Below, in pieces: positions 29,054 to 39,433 of a stretch of DNA of 64,000 nt. The stretch lies in NCBI GenBank assembly GCA_023334545.1, contig JAADVB010000008.1:96019-160018 (forward strand), read 5' to 3'. A program made the translations under genes and the position numbers. The DNA comes from Salisapilia sapeloensis (taxonomy: Eukaryota > Oomycota > Peronosporomycetes > Peronosporales > Salisapiliaceae). The notes under the pieces are model-generated. The model did not search any database. It worked only from the letters and a program-made list of their open reading frames with translations, and had not been told where the DNA came from. How positions within the stretch are numbered: the stretch's first letter is position 1; each line of letters begins with the position of its first letter.

Positions 29054-32000
29054 TTAGTAGTAATTATTTCGAATGAACTGGTCTGACGTCCGACGCTTTC
29101 GACTCACTTCATTCGCCACTTGGTGCGTCGCATACAGCGTCTGCAGAGCTTTCATGCGTTGGGCACTCAGGAAGAGCGGTCGACCTCGTCGAAGGTTAAT
29201 GTCCTCTTCTCCAAACTTATCAAGGTAAGGAGATCCAAAGTAAGAGCTGCGAGGACCGTAGACGAGTAGCACCGAGCTCACGCGCATGAGGAAGAACATG
29301 CCGACACCTGCGCCACATGTCAGCGCGTGGTAAGTGCATGCGCCCATACCATTCTGTCGTCGACAGCAGTCGCTGCCAGCGCACAGGACCTGTCCGCAGA
29401 CGAGGCAGATGGCTGGGTTCTCGACAATGTTCCACGTCTGTCGACACTTGCTCTTGCCTAAGATATCCGAATGCAAGTCCGTGTACAGACTAGCCAGCGA
29501 GACCAGCCGGACGCTAGTGAAAGCGTAGCGGAGGGTAGGATCGTCACTGTCGTTCGTCATGCTGTCGCCTCGCATACGACGTAGAGGTAGAGGCGGCATC
29601 ACTTTCCAGTTACATTCTAGCACCTCATTGTCTACAGTCGTCGTCTTCGCCATGGCCGTGAGCAACGCCTCAGCATCGCCCTTCTCTTCATACGACACTC
29701 TCGCCTGATCCTCCACGGCTGCTAGACGGTGTGTCCGTAGCTGAGACGCAGCCATCAAGAGGTAGTTTAGCATATCGGCGTTGGACAAGACTTGCTCCAC
29801 GGACGGCACACCTAGCTGCTCGGCCATGTCGTCGTACTTTGTCGTGAGTCTCAAGGACTGGACAAAGTTGGCACTCCACGATGCGTCAGGGTCCTGCTCT
29901 GCTCGGAAGCAGGCGCGACAGAGCAGCGTCATTTCCCGCATGAAGGCCAGACAGCTCGATTCGAACATGCACCGAAGCTGCTTTCCTCTCGGTGGCGTCC
30001 AGTCCTCTAGCTGTGTGCTGCCAACGAGCTTACGCATGAGTTCAAAGAGCGCCGAGTCGTCTTCTTCCTCTCCTTCCTCTTCCTCTGGTGGCGTCCGAGC
30101 GACCTGAAGTAGCGTCTGAGCCATGTGAAGCACACATAAAGAACGTAACGTCTGGAGCATATCTGCTTTCGCCGTGAGGACGGTACCGCAAAGGAGGACA
30201 GCAAGGTAGGTCAAGTCCATGCTGAGGAGAGGTGCGCTGACAGCCAGCGGTGCGCCTCTCTTAAGACTGTCTGCAAACGTCTTTTCATCCGACTGTAGTT
30301 GCAATGCGGAGACAAGAGGCGAGGCGACAGCTTCTTGGAACCCTTCCGAGTCGGAGAAGAGAAGAGGGAGCTGTCGTAACGCACGCAAGACGCAGCTGAG
30401 CTTTGCATCGTCTTTAGCAGACCCACCGTCCATCTGACTTTCCAACGCTTCTGGCAACTCGACGCCCAGTCGATTCTCCAAAGGAGGTGTGAGGGGGTTC
30501 AAGAGAGCAGAGATGTGGAGAGATGACATAGAAGTAGCTTTGTTTTCACTCAGAGCGCCCTCGAGAGATAGAAGAGCAGAGGAGATGCCGGCTAACTGTG
30601 TCGACTTGACTGTTTCGCTCACACAGTTCCAGACGACGTGCATGAGCTGCGCTTCCGACCCTCGGAAACTTTCATGCATCCTTCGGACGGCGTGTCTCGC
30701 TGCCGTCGGAGTCATGAGGTTTGGTCGGAAGCGAATGTAAGCGTCCAATACAGAAGTCGCAAACTGTACGACCGGTTTCTTCTCTCCATTCACATTCAGA
30801 TTGCTCATCTTTTGTGGTAGTTCGTCTTGTAACCACGACAATATCCTCGTCGCATCCTGTTTCGTAGCAAAGACATCTTCCAATGCACTTCGATTCGCAT
30901 TCCGTTCGTCGTATGTTAGTGCTGAGCTCGTCGGGACGTGCGGCACGAGGACAGAGCTTAGTGCTTGACACAAAGGACACAAAAACTCTTCAAAGTGTGC
31001 GTCAAAAGCGACGTTCAGCTGCGCCTGTTCCATCTGCGCTCGAGGTTGCGACCGGACGGACGCAAAGTATGTCTTCCAGCAGGACAAGTGGACGGCATGG
31101 CCACACATGGACAAGACGGTGGGTGGAGGGAATGGAATGTCAGACGGTTCTTCCACCACTTTTTGGAAGACGTGTGTGCGCGTGAGAGACTGCTGCGCAT
31201 GACCTATGTACATGACGGCTTCATCGCGTTTCTTCTGAGCGCAGATGATGCAGTCCGGTGGTGGAGGAGGTCGGTAGACGACACCATCAGCGTCTTCTTC
31301 CATGTCCTCCTCCTCTTCCTCCATGTCCTCGAACGACGTGGCCATGGAAAACGCTTGCTGGCGCATCGACATGGCTTTCAACGCTCGTTCCTGCGCTTTC
31401 TTCCGACGTTCATCCTTGCTCTCGACCGTCGACTCTTGTGTATTGGACGCATTCAAATGCGTGTGAAGATAGGAAGCAACGGACGGATGTTCATTAAGCG
31501 ACTGGAGAAGCCAGTAGATGGCTGCAACAGTGCTCTTCGATGCCTCGAACTCCTCTTCTAACTGCTTGACGTATTGTACGAGCAAACCGATGATGGACTG
31601 ATCTGCAACATGGAGCTCATGACCTTCAGAAGGAGCACTTGTCTTGGCTCTTTTAGCACAACGACTCTCATCTGGTTCTTCAAACGCCTCCTTTCCTGAT
31701 GCCATGTACTCGATCACGTGAGACACAGAAGAGCTCAAGACCGTCACGTGGAGCAAGTGGACGACGGCGTTGGCGACACCTGCACTATTGTCCATGGCTC
31801 TTTCTAGCACGAGACGGAGGACACCGATTAATCCTTTATCACTTGCCAAGTCTCGGACGGACGTAAAGGCAGGATGGACAGGAGGGAGTGTCGAAATAGA
31901 TGGCACAGGTGCATGGCCGACGCGCCAATTCTTCAGCAAAGCTTCCTGTCGATTCGTCTGTGCTTTCTCATGCTCCGATCGACTGAGATGGAAGTAGTTC

Positions 32001-34708
32001 GGATCATACTCTGTATACCTGTCACCACGTAGGACGTATTTCGTCGGTTCCGAGCTTTCGTCCGTACTGTGTGGACTCTTGGCGTCTGCAACGTCTTGTA
32101 GTATCGATTCTAAACGTTCTAAATGCTTCGTATCACTTGTGCGACTACCGGATGCACCAAACGCTTTGGACGTGATGAAGGTCGTTTGATCAAGTAGTTT
32201 CGAAATACGTTGTGGACGATGCGATAGACGATGCACGACTTCTCGACGCAAGACACAGTCCTCGTTCTGGACGTTCGTGAGAGGGGGCGGGAGGTCGGTG
32301 AGGATCCAGCAGAGTGTTGTCAAGGCATGCTCTAACGTCGCACTCATCTTCTCGTCCGTACGTGCTGGGCGTGATGGAGAGAGGTAGTCAGACAGTCCGA
32401 AACGATCAAAGAACGTCGAAAGGAAGGTACAAGGACGAAGGATAGAAGCGACGACTTGCGTGATGAACAGATCCAAGTCTCTCAAATCAGCGCACCATGG
32501 AGGAGTGACATAGTTCATCGTCTGTCGAGCTAGCGTCTGTCCGTTGCGTATCCACAATCCGCTCTGGACATGGACACTGAGAGCAAGGGAACGGAGGGGG
32601 AACTCTAGTAAACCTAGGATCAGCAATCTCTTTCGCGAATCGTCCATGATCTCTCGTCGACGGAAGGACGTGACACCACTCGCTCCTTTTCCTACTTGAC
32701 CCATGGACGTTAAGAACGTCTCTTTCCAATTGATAATCGGATCGTCCTGGATGTCGTACATGGCCTCCATCAAGTAGGATGCTAGTTGAGTGTGCATTGG
32801 ATAGTGGTACGAGACAGGTTGGGATAAGACGTCGTACTTGACGATGAACAAGTCACGCTGCGAGTGCGACAGGAGACTGATGGGCGGAGCCTGCATCTGC
32901 ATTGCGCCATCAGCCACACCAGACAGTTCCAACTGGTCCCAAAAGCATAGCAAAACGTTCATCACCATTTCCATCCGTTCCTCGTCGCTAGGAAGAGAAT
33001 GTCGTAGAGACCTCGACACGATCGACAGGAGACGACTGACGCAACCATGGAAAGTAAATGCTGTCACCCACTGCCGAGACTCGTACGTCACGTGTGCTCG
33101 GCCTTCCTGCACACGTGTTTGAGGATCCATGCCCTGCATAAATCTCAACGCTTTCATCCACTTGGACAAAAGTTTGGTGTCTAGTAAGAGCTTTCGCGCC
33201 ATTTCTGGAACGTTTAGGACGTAGCCCAAGTTATCAGTTAAAAAGGAATATCGATGGAACTTTAAGAGCATGCGAGAACAGTCTAACATGACTTCTGGAG
33301 TCCATGAATGAGGAGATGCGACGCTGTTGGGTGCCAACGTACGTCCGGTGATCGGACATGCGCTCGTGGGAGACTGGGCGAGGTCGATGGCTGTGTGGAA
33401 GGTATCGAGGAGCGTGTCCAAGAGTCCGAGTGTCGACAGGTGCTGGACAATGGAAGGCGTTGTGAAGATCTGGACGCCGTATTGGAAGAGACTTTCGTCC
33501 ATGGTCCCAACGCCGCAAAAGTATTTGCTCATGAGACGATCGTAGACGTCGTAGAAGGCAATAGAGAATTGGAGCTTGGGTTCCTTTTCAGCCTGCAGCT
33601 TTAAGTAGAGTTGATACAGCTCTTGTACGAGAGGTTTAATGAGGAACGCGTCGGCTAGGAACATGACTTGCAGCGGTTCTTTCGGGCGAGAAGCGGCGTT
33701 CGAAGCGTCGAAGAGTTTAGCACAAAAGCGATGCAAGAGCTCTGAAGATAGACTACATACACGTCGCGTCCATTGAACGGCGCTTAGTGCGACTTGTTCT
33801 TTCCACAAATGATTATCGTCCACGACACAAATGAGCCACTCTTCCTCCTTTAGCTCTTTCATAAACGTCAGAGCCGATCGGAGTGACATGTTCCGAGCAA
33901 CAAGGTCACTTCCGTTCGCGTCGATACTACGCACAAGCTCTTTCGCTGATCCGACGCCTCGTTGGGTTAGCGAAAGGATCAGATCTTCGTCCGAATGCAC
34001 GTCATCGTTGCAGATACGAATGTGATAGCCGCTATTCAACAAAGTTCCGTTTCCTTCTCGATGTGCTCTCGACTGTGCTTTCGTCGCAACTTCCTCCGGA
34101 TCGAATATGGCCGTGGAGCTCTTGGCCATTTCGACCAACCACTTGACAATTTGTTCAAAGATCGTATCTGCTGCAAGTGCAAACTCTCGCGGAAGTGTCT
34201 CTGCTGTCGTATCTACATCTTCTACAGGTAATTCGCCATGGTCTTTACAAAATCCACTCGGGGCCCACGCTTCACTATCGCCACAGTCACAGACGCCACC
34301 AGGCATCGTCCGGTGAAAAAAGATCTCATGGCCTTCATGATTCCCATTCTGATAGCACTTGATACACAACACACACGTTTCATCTACTTGGCACGTCTTG
34401 CAATTGAATGCAATGTCGTTGCGTTGGAACATGTAGCCACAGAGCGGCTTGCGAGTGGACGATGCACTCGTCTGGCGTTCCAAGTACGCCTCGACACTTT
34501 CATCTCTATTATTCGATGCGTGGGCTAGCAAGGCAGTGTCCAATACGTCTCGGATCGTGGTTTCTTTATCCTCGGAAGGTAGCAACCTCGACGCATTCTG
34601 TAGCTCGTGAAAGAGTTTCGGGATTCCCGTCGAGACACACGAGTCGAATGACGTAGATAGCAAGTAGTTTCGTACGGCGTCCACTGACGTCAATCGCGGA
34701 CGGTCCAT
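29054..34708 (-). CDS. UBR-type E3 ubiquitin ligase (N-recognin)
   Basis: A large single-exon E3 ligase of 1884 residues. It is annotated from ATG 34708 (MDRPRLTSVDAVRN); the open frame extends further only through a non-ATG start. A complete UBR box near the N-terminus (about residues 95-165) has the Cys/His zinc ligands in CGYMFQRNDIAFNCKTC, CVLCIKCYQNGNHEGHEIFFH and GGVCDCGDSEAW. This box recognises N-degrons with basic or bulky N-termini. About two thirds along is a RING-type finger: DCIICAQKKRDE, a 50-residue loop, SMCGHAVHLSCWKTYF, then FLCPLCQALSSVLVP. The C-terminus carries the UBR autoinhibitory/cap segment with Cys-rich CLVCGQVLC, CCRR and ACTYHALTCGAG. The size and order match UBR1/UBR2-like ligases, and the RING plus UBR box implies N-degron proteolysis. 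A low-complexity acidic patch (EDMEEEEEDMEEDADG) precedes the RING. Confidence 0.93.
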   Translation of the reverse strand: MDRPRLTSVDAVRNYLLSTSFDSCVSTGIPKLFHELQNASRLLPSEDKETTIRDVLDTALLAHASNNRDESVEAYLERQTSASSTRKPLCGYMFQRNDIAFNCKTCQVDETCVLCIKCYQNGNHEGHEIFFHRTMPGGVCDCGDSEAWAPSGFCKDHGELPVEDVDTTAETLPREFALAADTIFEQIVKWLVEMAKSSTAIFDPEEVATKAQSRAHREGNGTLLNSGYHIRICNDDVHSDEDLILSLTQRGVGSAKELVRSIDANGSDLVARNMSLRSALTFMKELKEEEWLICVVDDNHLWKEQVALSAVQWTRRVCSLSSELLHRFCAKLFDASNAASRPKEPLQVMFLADAFLIKPLVQELYQLYLKLQAEKEPKLQFSIAFYDVYDRLMSKYFCGVGTMDESLFQYGVQIFTTPSIVQHLSTLGLLDTLLDTFHTAIDLAQSPTSACPITGRTLAPNSVASPHSWTPEVMLDCSRMLLKFHRYSFLTDNLGYVLNVPEMARKLLLDTKLLSKWMKALRFMQGMDPQTRVQEGRAHVTYESRQWVTAFTFHGCVSRLLSIVSRSLRHSLPSDEERMEMVMNVLLCFWDQLELSGVADGAMQMQAPPISLLSHSQRDLFIVKYDVLSQPVSYHYPMHTQLASYLMEAMYDIQDDPIINWKETFLTSMGQVGKGASGVTSFRRREIMDDSRKRLLILGLLEFPLRSLALSVHVQSGLWIRNGQTLARQTMNYVTPPWCADLRDLDLFITQVVASILRPCTFLSTFFDRFGLSDYLSPSRPARTDEKMSATLEHALTTLCWILTDLPPPLTNVQNEDCVLRREVVHRLSHRPQRISKLLDQTTFITSKAFGASGSRTSDTKHLERLESILQDVADAKSPHSTDESSEPTKYVLRGDRYTEYDPNYFHLSRSEHEKAQTNRQEALLKNWRVGHAPVPSISTLPPVHPAFTSVRDLASDKGLIGVLRLVLERAMDNSAGVANAVVHLLHVTVLSSSVSHVIEYMASGKEAFEEPDESRCAKRAKTSAPSEGHELHVADQSIIGLLVQYVKQLEEEFEASKSTVAAIYWLLQSLNEHPSVASYLHTHLNASNTQESTVESKDERRKKAQERALKAMSMRQQAFSMATSFEDMEEEEEDMEEDADGVVYRPPPPPDCIICAQKKRDEAVMYIGHAQQSLTRTHVFQKVVEEPSDIPFPPPTVLSMCGHAVHLSCWKTYFASVRSQPRAQMEQAQLNVAFDAHFEEFLCPLCQALSSVLVPHVPTSSALTYDERNANRSALEDVFATKQDATRILSWLQDELPQKMSNLNVNGEKKPVVQFATSVLDAYIRFRPNLMTPTAARHAVRRMHESFRGSEAQLMHVVWNCVSETVKSTQLAGISSALLSLEGALSENKATSMSSLHISALLNPLTPPLENRLGVELPEALESQMDGGSAKDDAKLSCVLRALRQLPLLFSDSEGFQEAVASPLVSALQLQSDEKTFADSLKRGAPLAVSAPLLSMDLTYLAVLLCGTVLTAKADMLQTLRSLCVLHMAQTLLQVARTPPEEEEGEEEDDSALFELMRKLVGSTQLEDWTPPRGKQLRCMFESSCLAFMREMTLLCRACFRAEQDPDASWSANFVQSLRLTTKYDDMAEQLGVPSVEQVLSNADMLNYLLMAASQLRTHRLAAVEDQARVSYEEKGDAEALLTAMAKTTTVDNEVLECNWKVMPPLPLRRMRGDSMTNDSDDPTLRYAFTSVRLVSLASLYTDLHSDILGKSKCRQTWNIVENPAICLVCGQVLCAGSDCCRRQNGMGACTYHALTCGAGVGMFFLMRVSSVLLVYGPRSSYFGSPYLDKFGEEDINLRRGRPLFLSAQRMKALQTLYATHQVANEVSRKRRTSDQFIRNNYY

Positions 34709-35189
34709 GGAGAAGATGGCAAGTCGACGCTCCGTTTCTTTGCCCACTTGGCGTGAAATGATAGTGTCTGGGACGTTGTATATTATTTTTCTCAACTTGC
34801 ACTTCTCGTGGCAGCATACTTTCTTCCAGTCAAACGGATGTCAAGGCAAGGATAAATTGCTGGTCTCGGTCGAAAAATACGAAAATATCAGGATCCGCTT
34901 GACTAGCTTTTGTATGTTTACCATGAAGGTCGTAACATTCCCATTCTTCTCTATGCATCTGGAAGTGAAGATATACCTCTATACACTGCTTCGACGTGCT
35001 CTTGATCGTAATGTATCGAGCATCCTGATCAATGGTCTCAACTGTGATTAGCTGAAATGCTGCATTAACGACCAATCGCAGCACTCTTCCTACACCTTCC
35101 GTTTTCAGTCCGATTGCTACGGTGCTTTATTCATCCTCGCTACGTCCTATCTCTAGCCTCGCCATTGTATATTCACTACACTTGTCAAG
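34709..35189. promoter_or_regulatory. Divergent promoter region of UBR ligase and TAF2
   Basis: This 481-bp region separates the divergent UBR-ligase and TAF2 start codons. Short ORFs occur but look non-coding. It must contain both promoters. No element is assigned. Confidence 0.4.
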
Positions 35190-38100
35190 ATGAAGAACTT
35201 TGAGTACCTACAAGAACGTGTGTGGCTTGACATCGACGTCATGAAGAAGCATGTGGATGGCAGAGCAGAAGTCTTTTTAGCTCCGCAAGACCTCGATGCT
35301 CTCCCGGATAGCCTTCGTCTGCACGCTCGGCAGTTAAAAGTCAAGTCCGTAAGTGTGAACGGGGTCAATGCTACGTTTGAGCAATTAGACTTTTTAGACG
35401 AGATTATAGATGAAGAGTATCGAGATCTCGCTGCCTTTGATCTCTTCTATCGTGGAGCGATCGTTGCTAGTAAGGAGGGCGAGCTCATCATTTACATTCC
35501 TTCTAGTGTACAGCTAGAGAGCAGTGATCAGCAGGATAATCAGGAGGATACCAGGCAGCTAGAAGACCAGGAAATTGTCGAACAGGAGACAGCAGCAACA
35601 GAGTGGGGCTCGGAGAAGGCACCAAAGAGTACAACAGGTTTCAAGCCTCTGCATATTATCATCGAGTACGAAATTCAAGATCCTACGTGTGGTCTACGCT
35701 TCGTATTGCCGGATCCAGACTACACACCAAATCGCCTTCCGCACATGTACACGTACTGGGGTCCCTTTGGTGGTCTCTGCGACGGTGCTCGTACCTGGAT
35801 GCCGTGTCGAGACACGTTGCGTGAATTCTCCAACTTTCGTCTTGAACTCACCGTTCCGTCCTGGTGTGTCGCGGTTGCGAGTGGTGAACTAGTGGATCAA
35901 ATGGTTGACACGGAGACAGAAAAGCGTACTCTTCGTTTCGTTCTTCCTTGTAAAACTAATAGCGCCAACGTCGGATTTGCCGTCGGTCCGTTTGCAAAGC
36001 ATACACCGTCTGATACGCCCCGCATGAGCCACTTTTCGCTTCCGGAGGGCAGTCAGGATTTGGAATTCGCTACTTCCAAGCTCCCGTCGTCTCTCCATTT
36101 CTTTGAAAAGTACCTGCAGTCGACATATCCATATCATGCCTACAGCCAAGTGTTCGTGGAGGATCCTCCGGATGAAATCCAGAGCTTTGCCGGTCTTTCG
36201 ATTCTAGATCAAAACTTACTGCACAGTCCTCGTATCATCGATCGAGAGCTACCGTCGCATCTGGCACAAGCGAAGGCATTTGTCGGGTCCTGGATCTCGG
36301 CAGCTGTCGGTATTCAAACCACGAAAGACGCGTGGGTGCTGCTGGGACTTACGGGACATCTCGTCAATGCGTATGTTAGATCTATGGATGGCGAGGAAGA
36401 GCACGGGTACCGCATCCAACTGGCTCTAGACGCACTCACAACGATGGAGCTGGTTGTGGATGAAAACGCTTCGCCAGCGCTACTTAGTAGCGAAGTAGAT
36501 GTGTATGCCGAGTACGATCCTACGAGCTTAAGCTTCTTAGAGGTAAAAGCGCCGTTGGTGCTGCACATGATCGAGCAACGTGTGGGTGAAAAATATCTTC
36601 GGCTGGCAATCCAACGCGTGGTTGCGGGAGATCAAGGAGATGCAGAGGACAGTGGCAAGTCGGAGACACAAAAGGACGATCGACCGTTGGAGGAGAAGAC
36701 GCTGCAAGAAGAGAAAAAGGACGAGAGTACTGAAAACGATGCGAATGCACAGTCTCGTGCTCAGAAAGTAAAAGCTTCGTGGGTAGCGGAACCTCTCTCT
36801 ACACTAAACTTTTTAAAAACAGTGAAAGCTGTGGCAGGTGCATCTGGCCAGGACCTGACCAAGTCGTTCTTAAGTTCCTGGATTCTAGATGCAGGTATGC
36901 CGTTCTTCACCGTCGGATACTGGTACAATCGAAAGCAGAATCAAGCAGAAGTCGTGATCCAACAAGAGATTCCGCCTGGAGGAAAGTTGTACACTGGTCC
37001 GATCAACCTCACGATCGTCGAAGAGACGAGCGAGTATCCGTATCAGCAACGTATTGAGCATCGACGACACAAGTGGGACTTTCCATGTCATACCAAAGTA
37101 CGGAAGAGTAAGCGACGTCGACAGGATCTAGATGCACCGGACGAGTCGGTGCAAATCAACGGACGTCCTGGTATGGGTTTAAACGACACGCCAGTGTTCT
37201 GGGTCAAGCTTGATCCAGGCGTTGGGTGGCTACGACACGTCGTGCTGCACCAGCCGGACTTTAACTGGATCGAGCAGCTGCTGTCAGATAAGCAAGTGGG
37301 CTCAAGAGTGCATGCCGCAAGAGCCCTTGCGCTCTTCCATCGTCCGCATGAAAAGCCGAATGTCGTGAGCTGTCGCGTGCTAACTGAGTGTATGAGTGGC
37401 TTGACGACCCACTCTCGTCGTCTACGTGCCGAAGCGACCATGGCACTGGGTGTTTGGCAGAGCATCCACGCTCCATTGACGAATGCTAATACGAGTCTCC
37501 CGATCTGGAAAGCTTTACATAATCTCTTCCGGATCTTCAAAGAGCATTTCTTTGATACAAATACGGACATGCCGCTGCCGAACTACTTTGTCCCGTCCGG
37601 TGGTAAGGTTGTGCTAGAGAGCTTAGGTGCACAACAAGCGTCGATTAGTAGTAAGCAGATCCAAGTGCAGGACTATGCTGCTGGTGAGTATGAGATAAAG
37701 AAAGCTGTGCCACGGGCGTTGGCACTTATTCGAGCGCAGAATGGACAGACGCCAGGAGAAGTAGAGCCGTTCTTGCTTCAATTGCTGCGCGAGAATGATA
37801 ACTCGAAGAATTATGTCGAGATGGATGATCAGTCGCAAGTAGCGGATGATTGTTATTACATTGGTACGATTGTCATTGCGATATCGACTTTAAAGCTTGA
37901 TCGATCGTCGCTTGTGGCAGAAGACAGTGACGTTGTCGATGAGATGCTCAGGTACTTGCATTACGACCAGGTGAAGCCGAGTTTCCGACAGACCACGAGT
38001 GTCTGTTGTCTCGAAGCGCTGTGTAACCTCATGATCGAAGGTCGGTGCAGCCTTGATGTCGTCGACTTTTTCGAGTACGCTCGTCCGAATCACCTGAGCA

Positions 38101-38864
38101 TCGTACGGAAGGTTGCGATCGAAAGCATCATTCGCTTGTTCTTTGCGGAAGACCCGAAGACTGGTGCTGAGCAAGACTCGAGTCAAGTGTATGGACCTGC
38201 AGCAGGTCTCATGTGGGCCATCGACCTCATTCGAACGGAGAACTCACCAGGTATCCGTCTCTTTACCGTCCAGTGCTGTCTCAACTGCATACGTGGCTTT
38301 CCCCCGAGCGTTGCGACGCAAGTGCTGGCGACATGGGAACATAGTTACACTTTATTACTACGCACGGAGATCCAACGCAAGGAGCCGACAACCTTCTTGT
38401 TGAACAGTCCAGATGCGTCGAAAGTTCGAGATATGTTCCACGCACCAGACCTGTCGGTACTGCGTGAAGACACGAGAGCTGCGAGACATTTGGTGGAGAA
38501 GATGTGGAAGCTGTTAAATAGGCAGACAGCGACGGACCAACGCCTTCGAGTCGCCTTGGTCGTCTTGTATCGAAAGGTGTGGGGAGATGAAACACCGCTG
38601 GCGGTCGGACATACCGTTGCAGAGAAGAGTGGGAATTGGGCGGGCGGATATGAGAACCTGCGTATCATGATGGAAGAGAACAAAGCGAGATCGAAATCTG
38701 GTGTCACCTATGGACGAAAGAGGGCAGCATCTCCTTCACCTACGAGATCTCCGACAGGGTCTCCTAGAGAAGCAAACACAGATGCAGCGTTGGAGCAGTT
38801 CCGAGGCAAGAAGTTTAAGATCAAGATGGGCGAGACACTCTTCCGGTCGTATCAGATGCAGTAG
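35190..38864 (+). CDS. TAF2: Transcription initiation factor TFIID subunit 2 (TAF2)
   Basis: A 1224-residue M1-aminopeptidase-like protein starting at an ATG, one exon. TAF2 is a TFIID subunit that contacts core-promoter initiator DNA. The first 600 residues follow the M1 fold: RVWLDIDVMKKHVDGRAEVF, then YTYWGPFGGLCDGARTWMPCRDTLREFSNFRLELTVPSW, then EDPPDEIQSFAGLSILDQNLLH. The zinc-binding HExxH-x18-E motif is absent; the aligned helix reads LLGLTGHLVNAYVRSM, as expected for catalytically dead TAF2. An acidic, Lys/Glu-rich insertion (about 485-525) interrupts this part. The second half is helical HEAT-like repeat sequence (VHAARALALFHRPHEKPN, CCLEALCNLMIEGR). The C-terminal tail is basic and Ser/Pro-rich. 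Length and order agree with animal TAF2 (about 1200). Confidence 0.92.
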   Translation: MKNFEYLQERVWLDIDVMKKHVDGRAEVFLAPQDLDALPDSLRLHARQLKVKSVSVNGVNATFEQLDFLDEIIDEEYRDLAAFDLFYRGAIVASKEGELIIYIPSSVQLESSDQQDNQEDTRQLEDQEIVEQETAATEWGSEKAPKSTTGFKPLHIIIEYEIQDPTCGLRFVLPDPDYTPNRLPHMYTYWGPFGGLCDGARTWMPCRDTLREFSNFRLELTVPSWCVAVASGELVDQMVDTETEKRTLRFVLPCKTNSANVGFAVGPFAKHTPSDTPRMSHFSLPEGSQDLEFATSKLPSSLHFFEKYLQSTYPYHAYSQVFVEDPPDEIQSFAGLSILDQNLLHSPRIIDRELPSHLAQAKAFVGSWISAAVGIQTTKDAWVLLGLTGHLVNAYVRSMDGEEEHGYRIQLALDALTTMELVVDENASPALLSSEVDVYAEYDPTSLSFLEVKAPLVLHMIEQRVGEKYLRLAIQRVVAGDQGDAEDSGKSETQKDDRPLEEKTLQEEKKDESTENDANAQSRAQKVKASWVAEPLSTLNFLKTVKAVAGASGQDLTKSFLSSWILDAGMPFFTVGYWYNRKQNQAEVVIQQEIPPGGKLYTGPINLTIVEETSEYPYQQRIEHRRHKWDFPCHTKVRKSKRRRQDLDAPDESVQINGRPGMGLNDTPVFWVKLDPGVGWLRHVVLHQPDFNWIEQLLSDKQVGSRVHAARALALFHRPHEKPNVVSCRVLTECMSGLTTHSRRLRAEATMALGVWQSIHAPLTNANTSLPIWKALHNLFRIFKEHFFDTNTDMPLPNYFVPSGGKVVLESLGAQQASISSKQIQVQDYAAGEYEIKKAVPRALALIRAQNGQTPGEVEPFLLQLLRENDNSKNYVEMDDQSQVADDCYYIGTIVIAISTLKLDRSSLVAEDSDVVDEMLRYLHYDQVKPSFRQTTSVCCLEALCNLMIEGRCSLDVVDFFEYARPNHLSIVRKVAIESIIRLFFAEDPKTGAEQDSSQVYGPAAGLMWAIDLIRTENSPGIRLFTVQCCLNCIRGFPPSVATQVLATWEHSYTLLLRTEIQRKEPTTFLLNSPDASKVRDMFHAPDLSVLREDTRAARHLVEKMWKLLNRQTATDQRLRVALVVLYRKVWGDETPLAVGHTVAEKSGNWAGGYENLRIMMEENKARSKSGVTYGRKRAASPSPTRSPTGSPREANTDAALEQFRGKKFKIKMGETLFRSYQMQ

Positions 38865-39433
38865 TGTAGCAATGGACAAAGTGAGCTTGTCTGCCGTGTA
38901 GGGTGATGCTATCTATAGTCTAGACCGAATACAAGTTTGTGCTTGTAGCAATGACTCTCTCTTTCCGTCCATTCCATAATTCACTTGACAACTGTTATAT
39001 TACTGAGTGACGGCTAGTAGCTACGTCTCGATGGTCCCTACTGCCCAGACAAAGCGTTGACACAATTACCGCCAAATGTCCATAAGACAAGCAAATTCAT
39101 GTAAATAACATTATCGTAGAATACTCGAAGGGGCGTGGACAAGATAGAAACCGAAGCAATCCGGGGCTATTCATAGGCTTTGACTAGCTATCCCTTTCTC
39201 TCCTAGTGTCCTTTGGTAATAGTAGGCTGTTGGTGTTGAAGATAGACGATCGACTTGGGTTGGTGGGTGTCCGTTACAATTCGATCCTGACACAGAGATA
39301 AAACTATTCGCTTTGTTATGAAGGATATGACGGAGATCCCTATTTAAAGGCAGATCTGAGCTGTTCTATATCCATCCGGCAGTAGGGGACACTTTAGGAA
39401 TTGACCTCCATTTCCGAATTTACTTCTTGCGTC
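38865..39433. other. Intergenic spacer
   Basis: 569 bp between the TAF2 stop and the F-box-like/LamG gene on the same strand. No gene or repeat is seen. An intron-split 5' exon of the LamG gene cannot be excluded. Confidence 0.45.

Noticed and set aside
30965-31561. Plus-strand ORFs inside the UBR ligase gene
   Set aside because: Antisense shadows of a single conserved 1884-residue frame.
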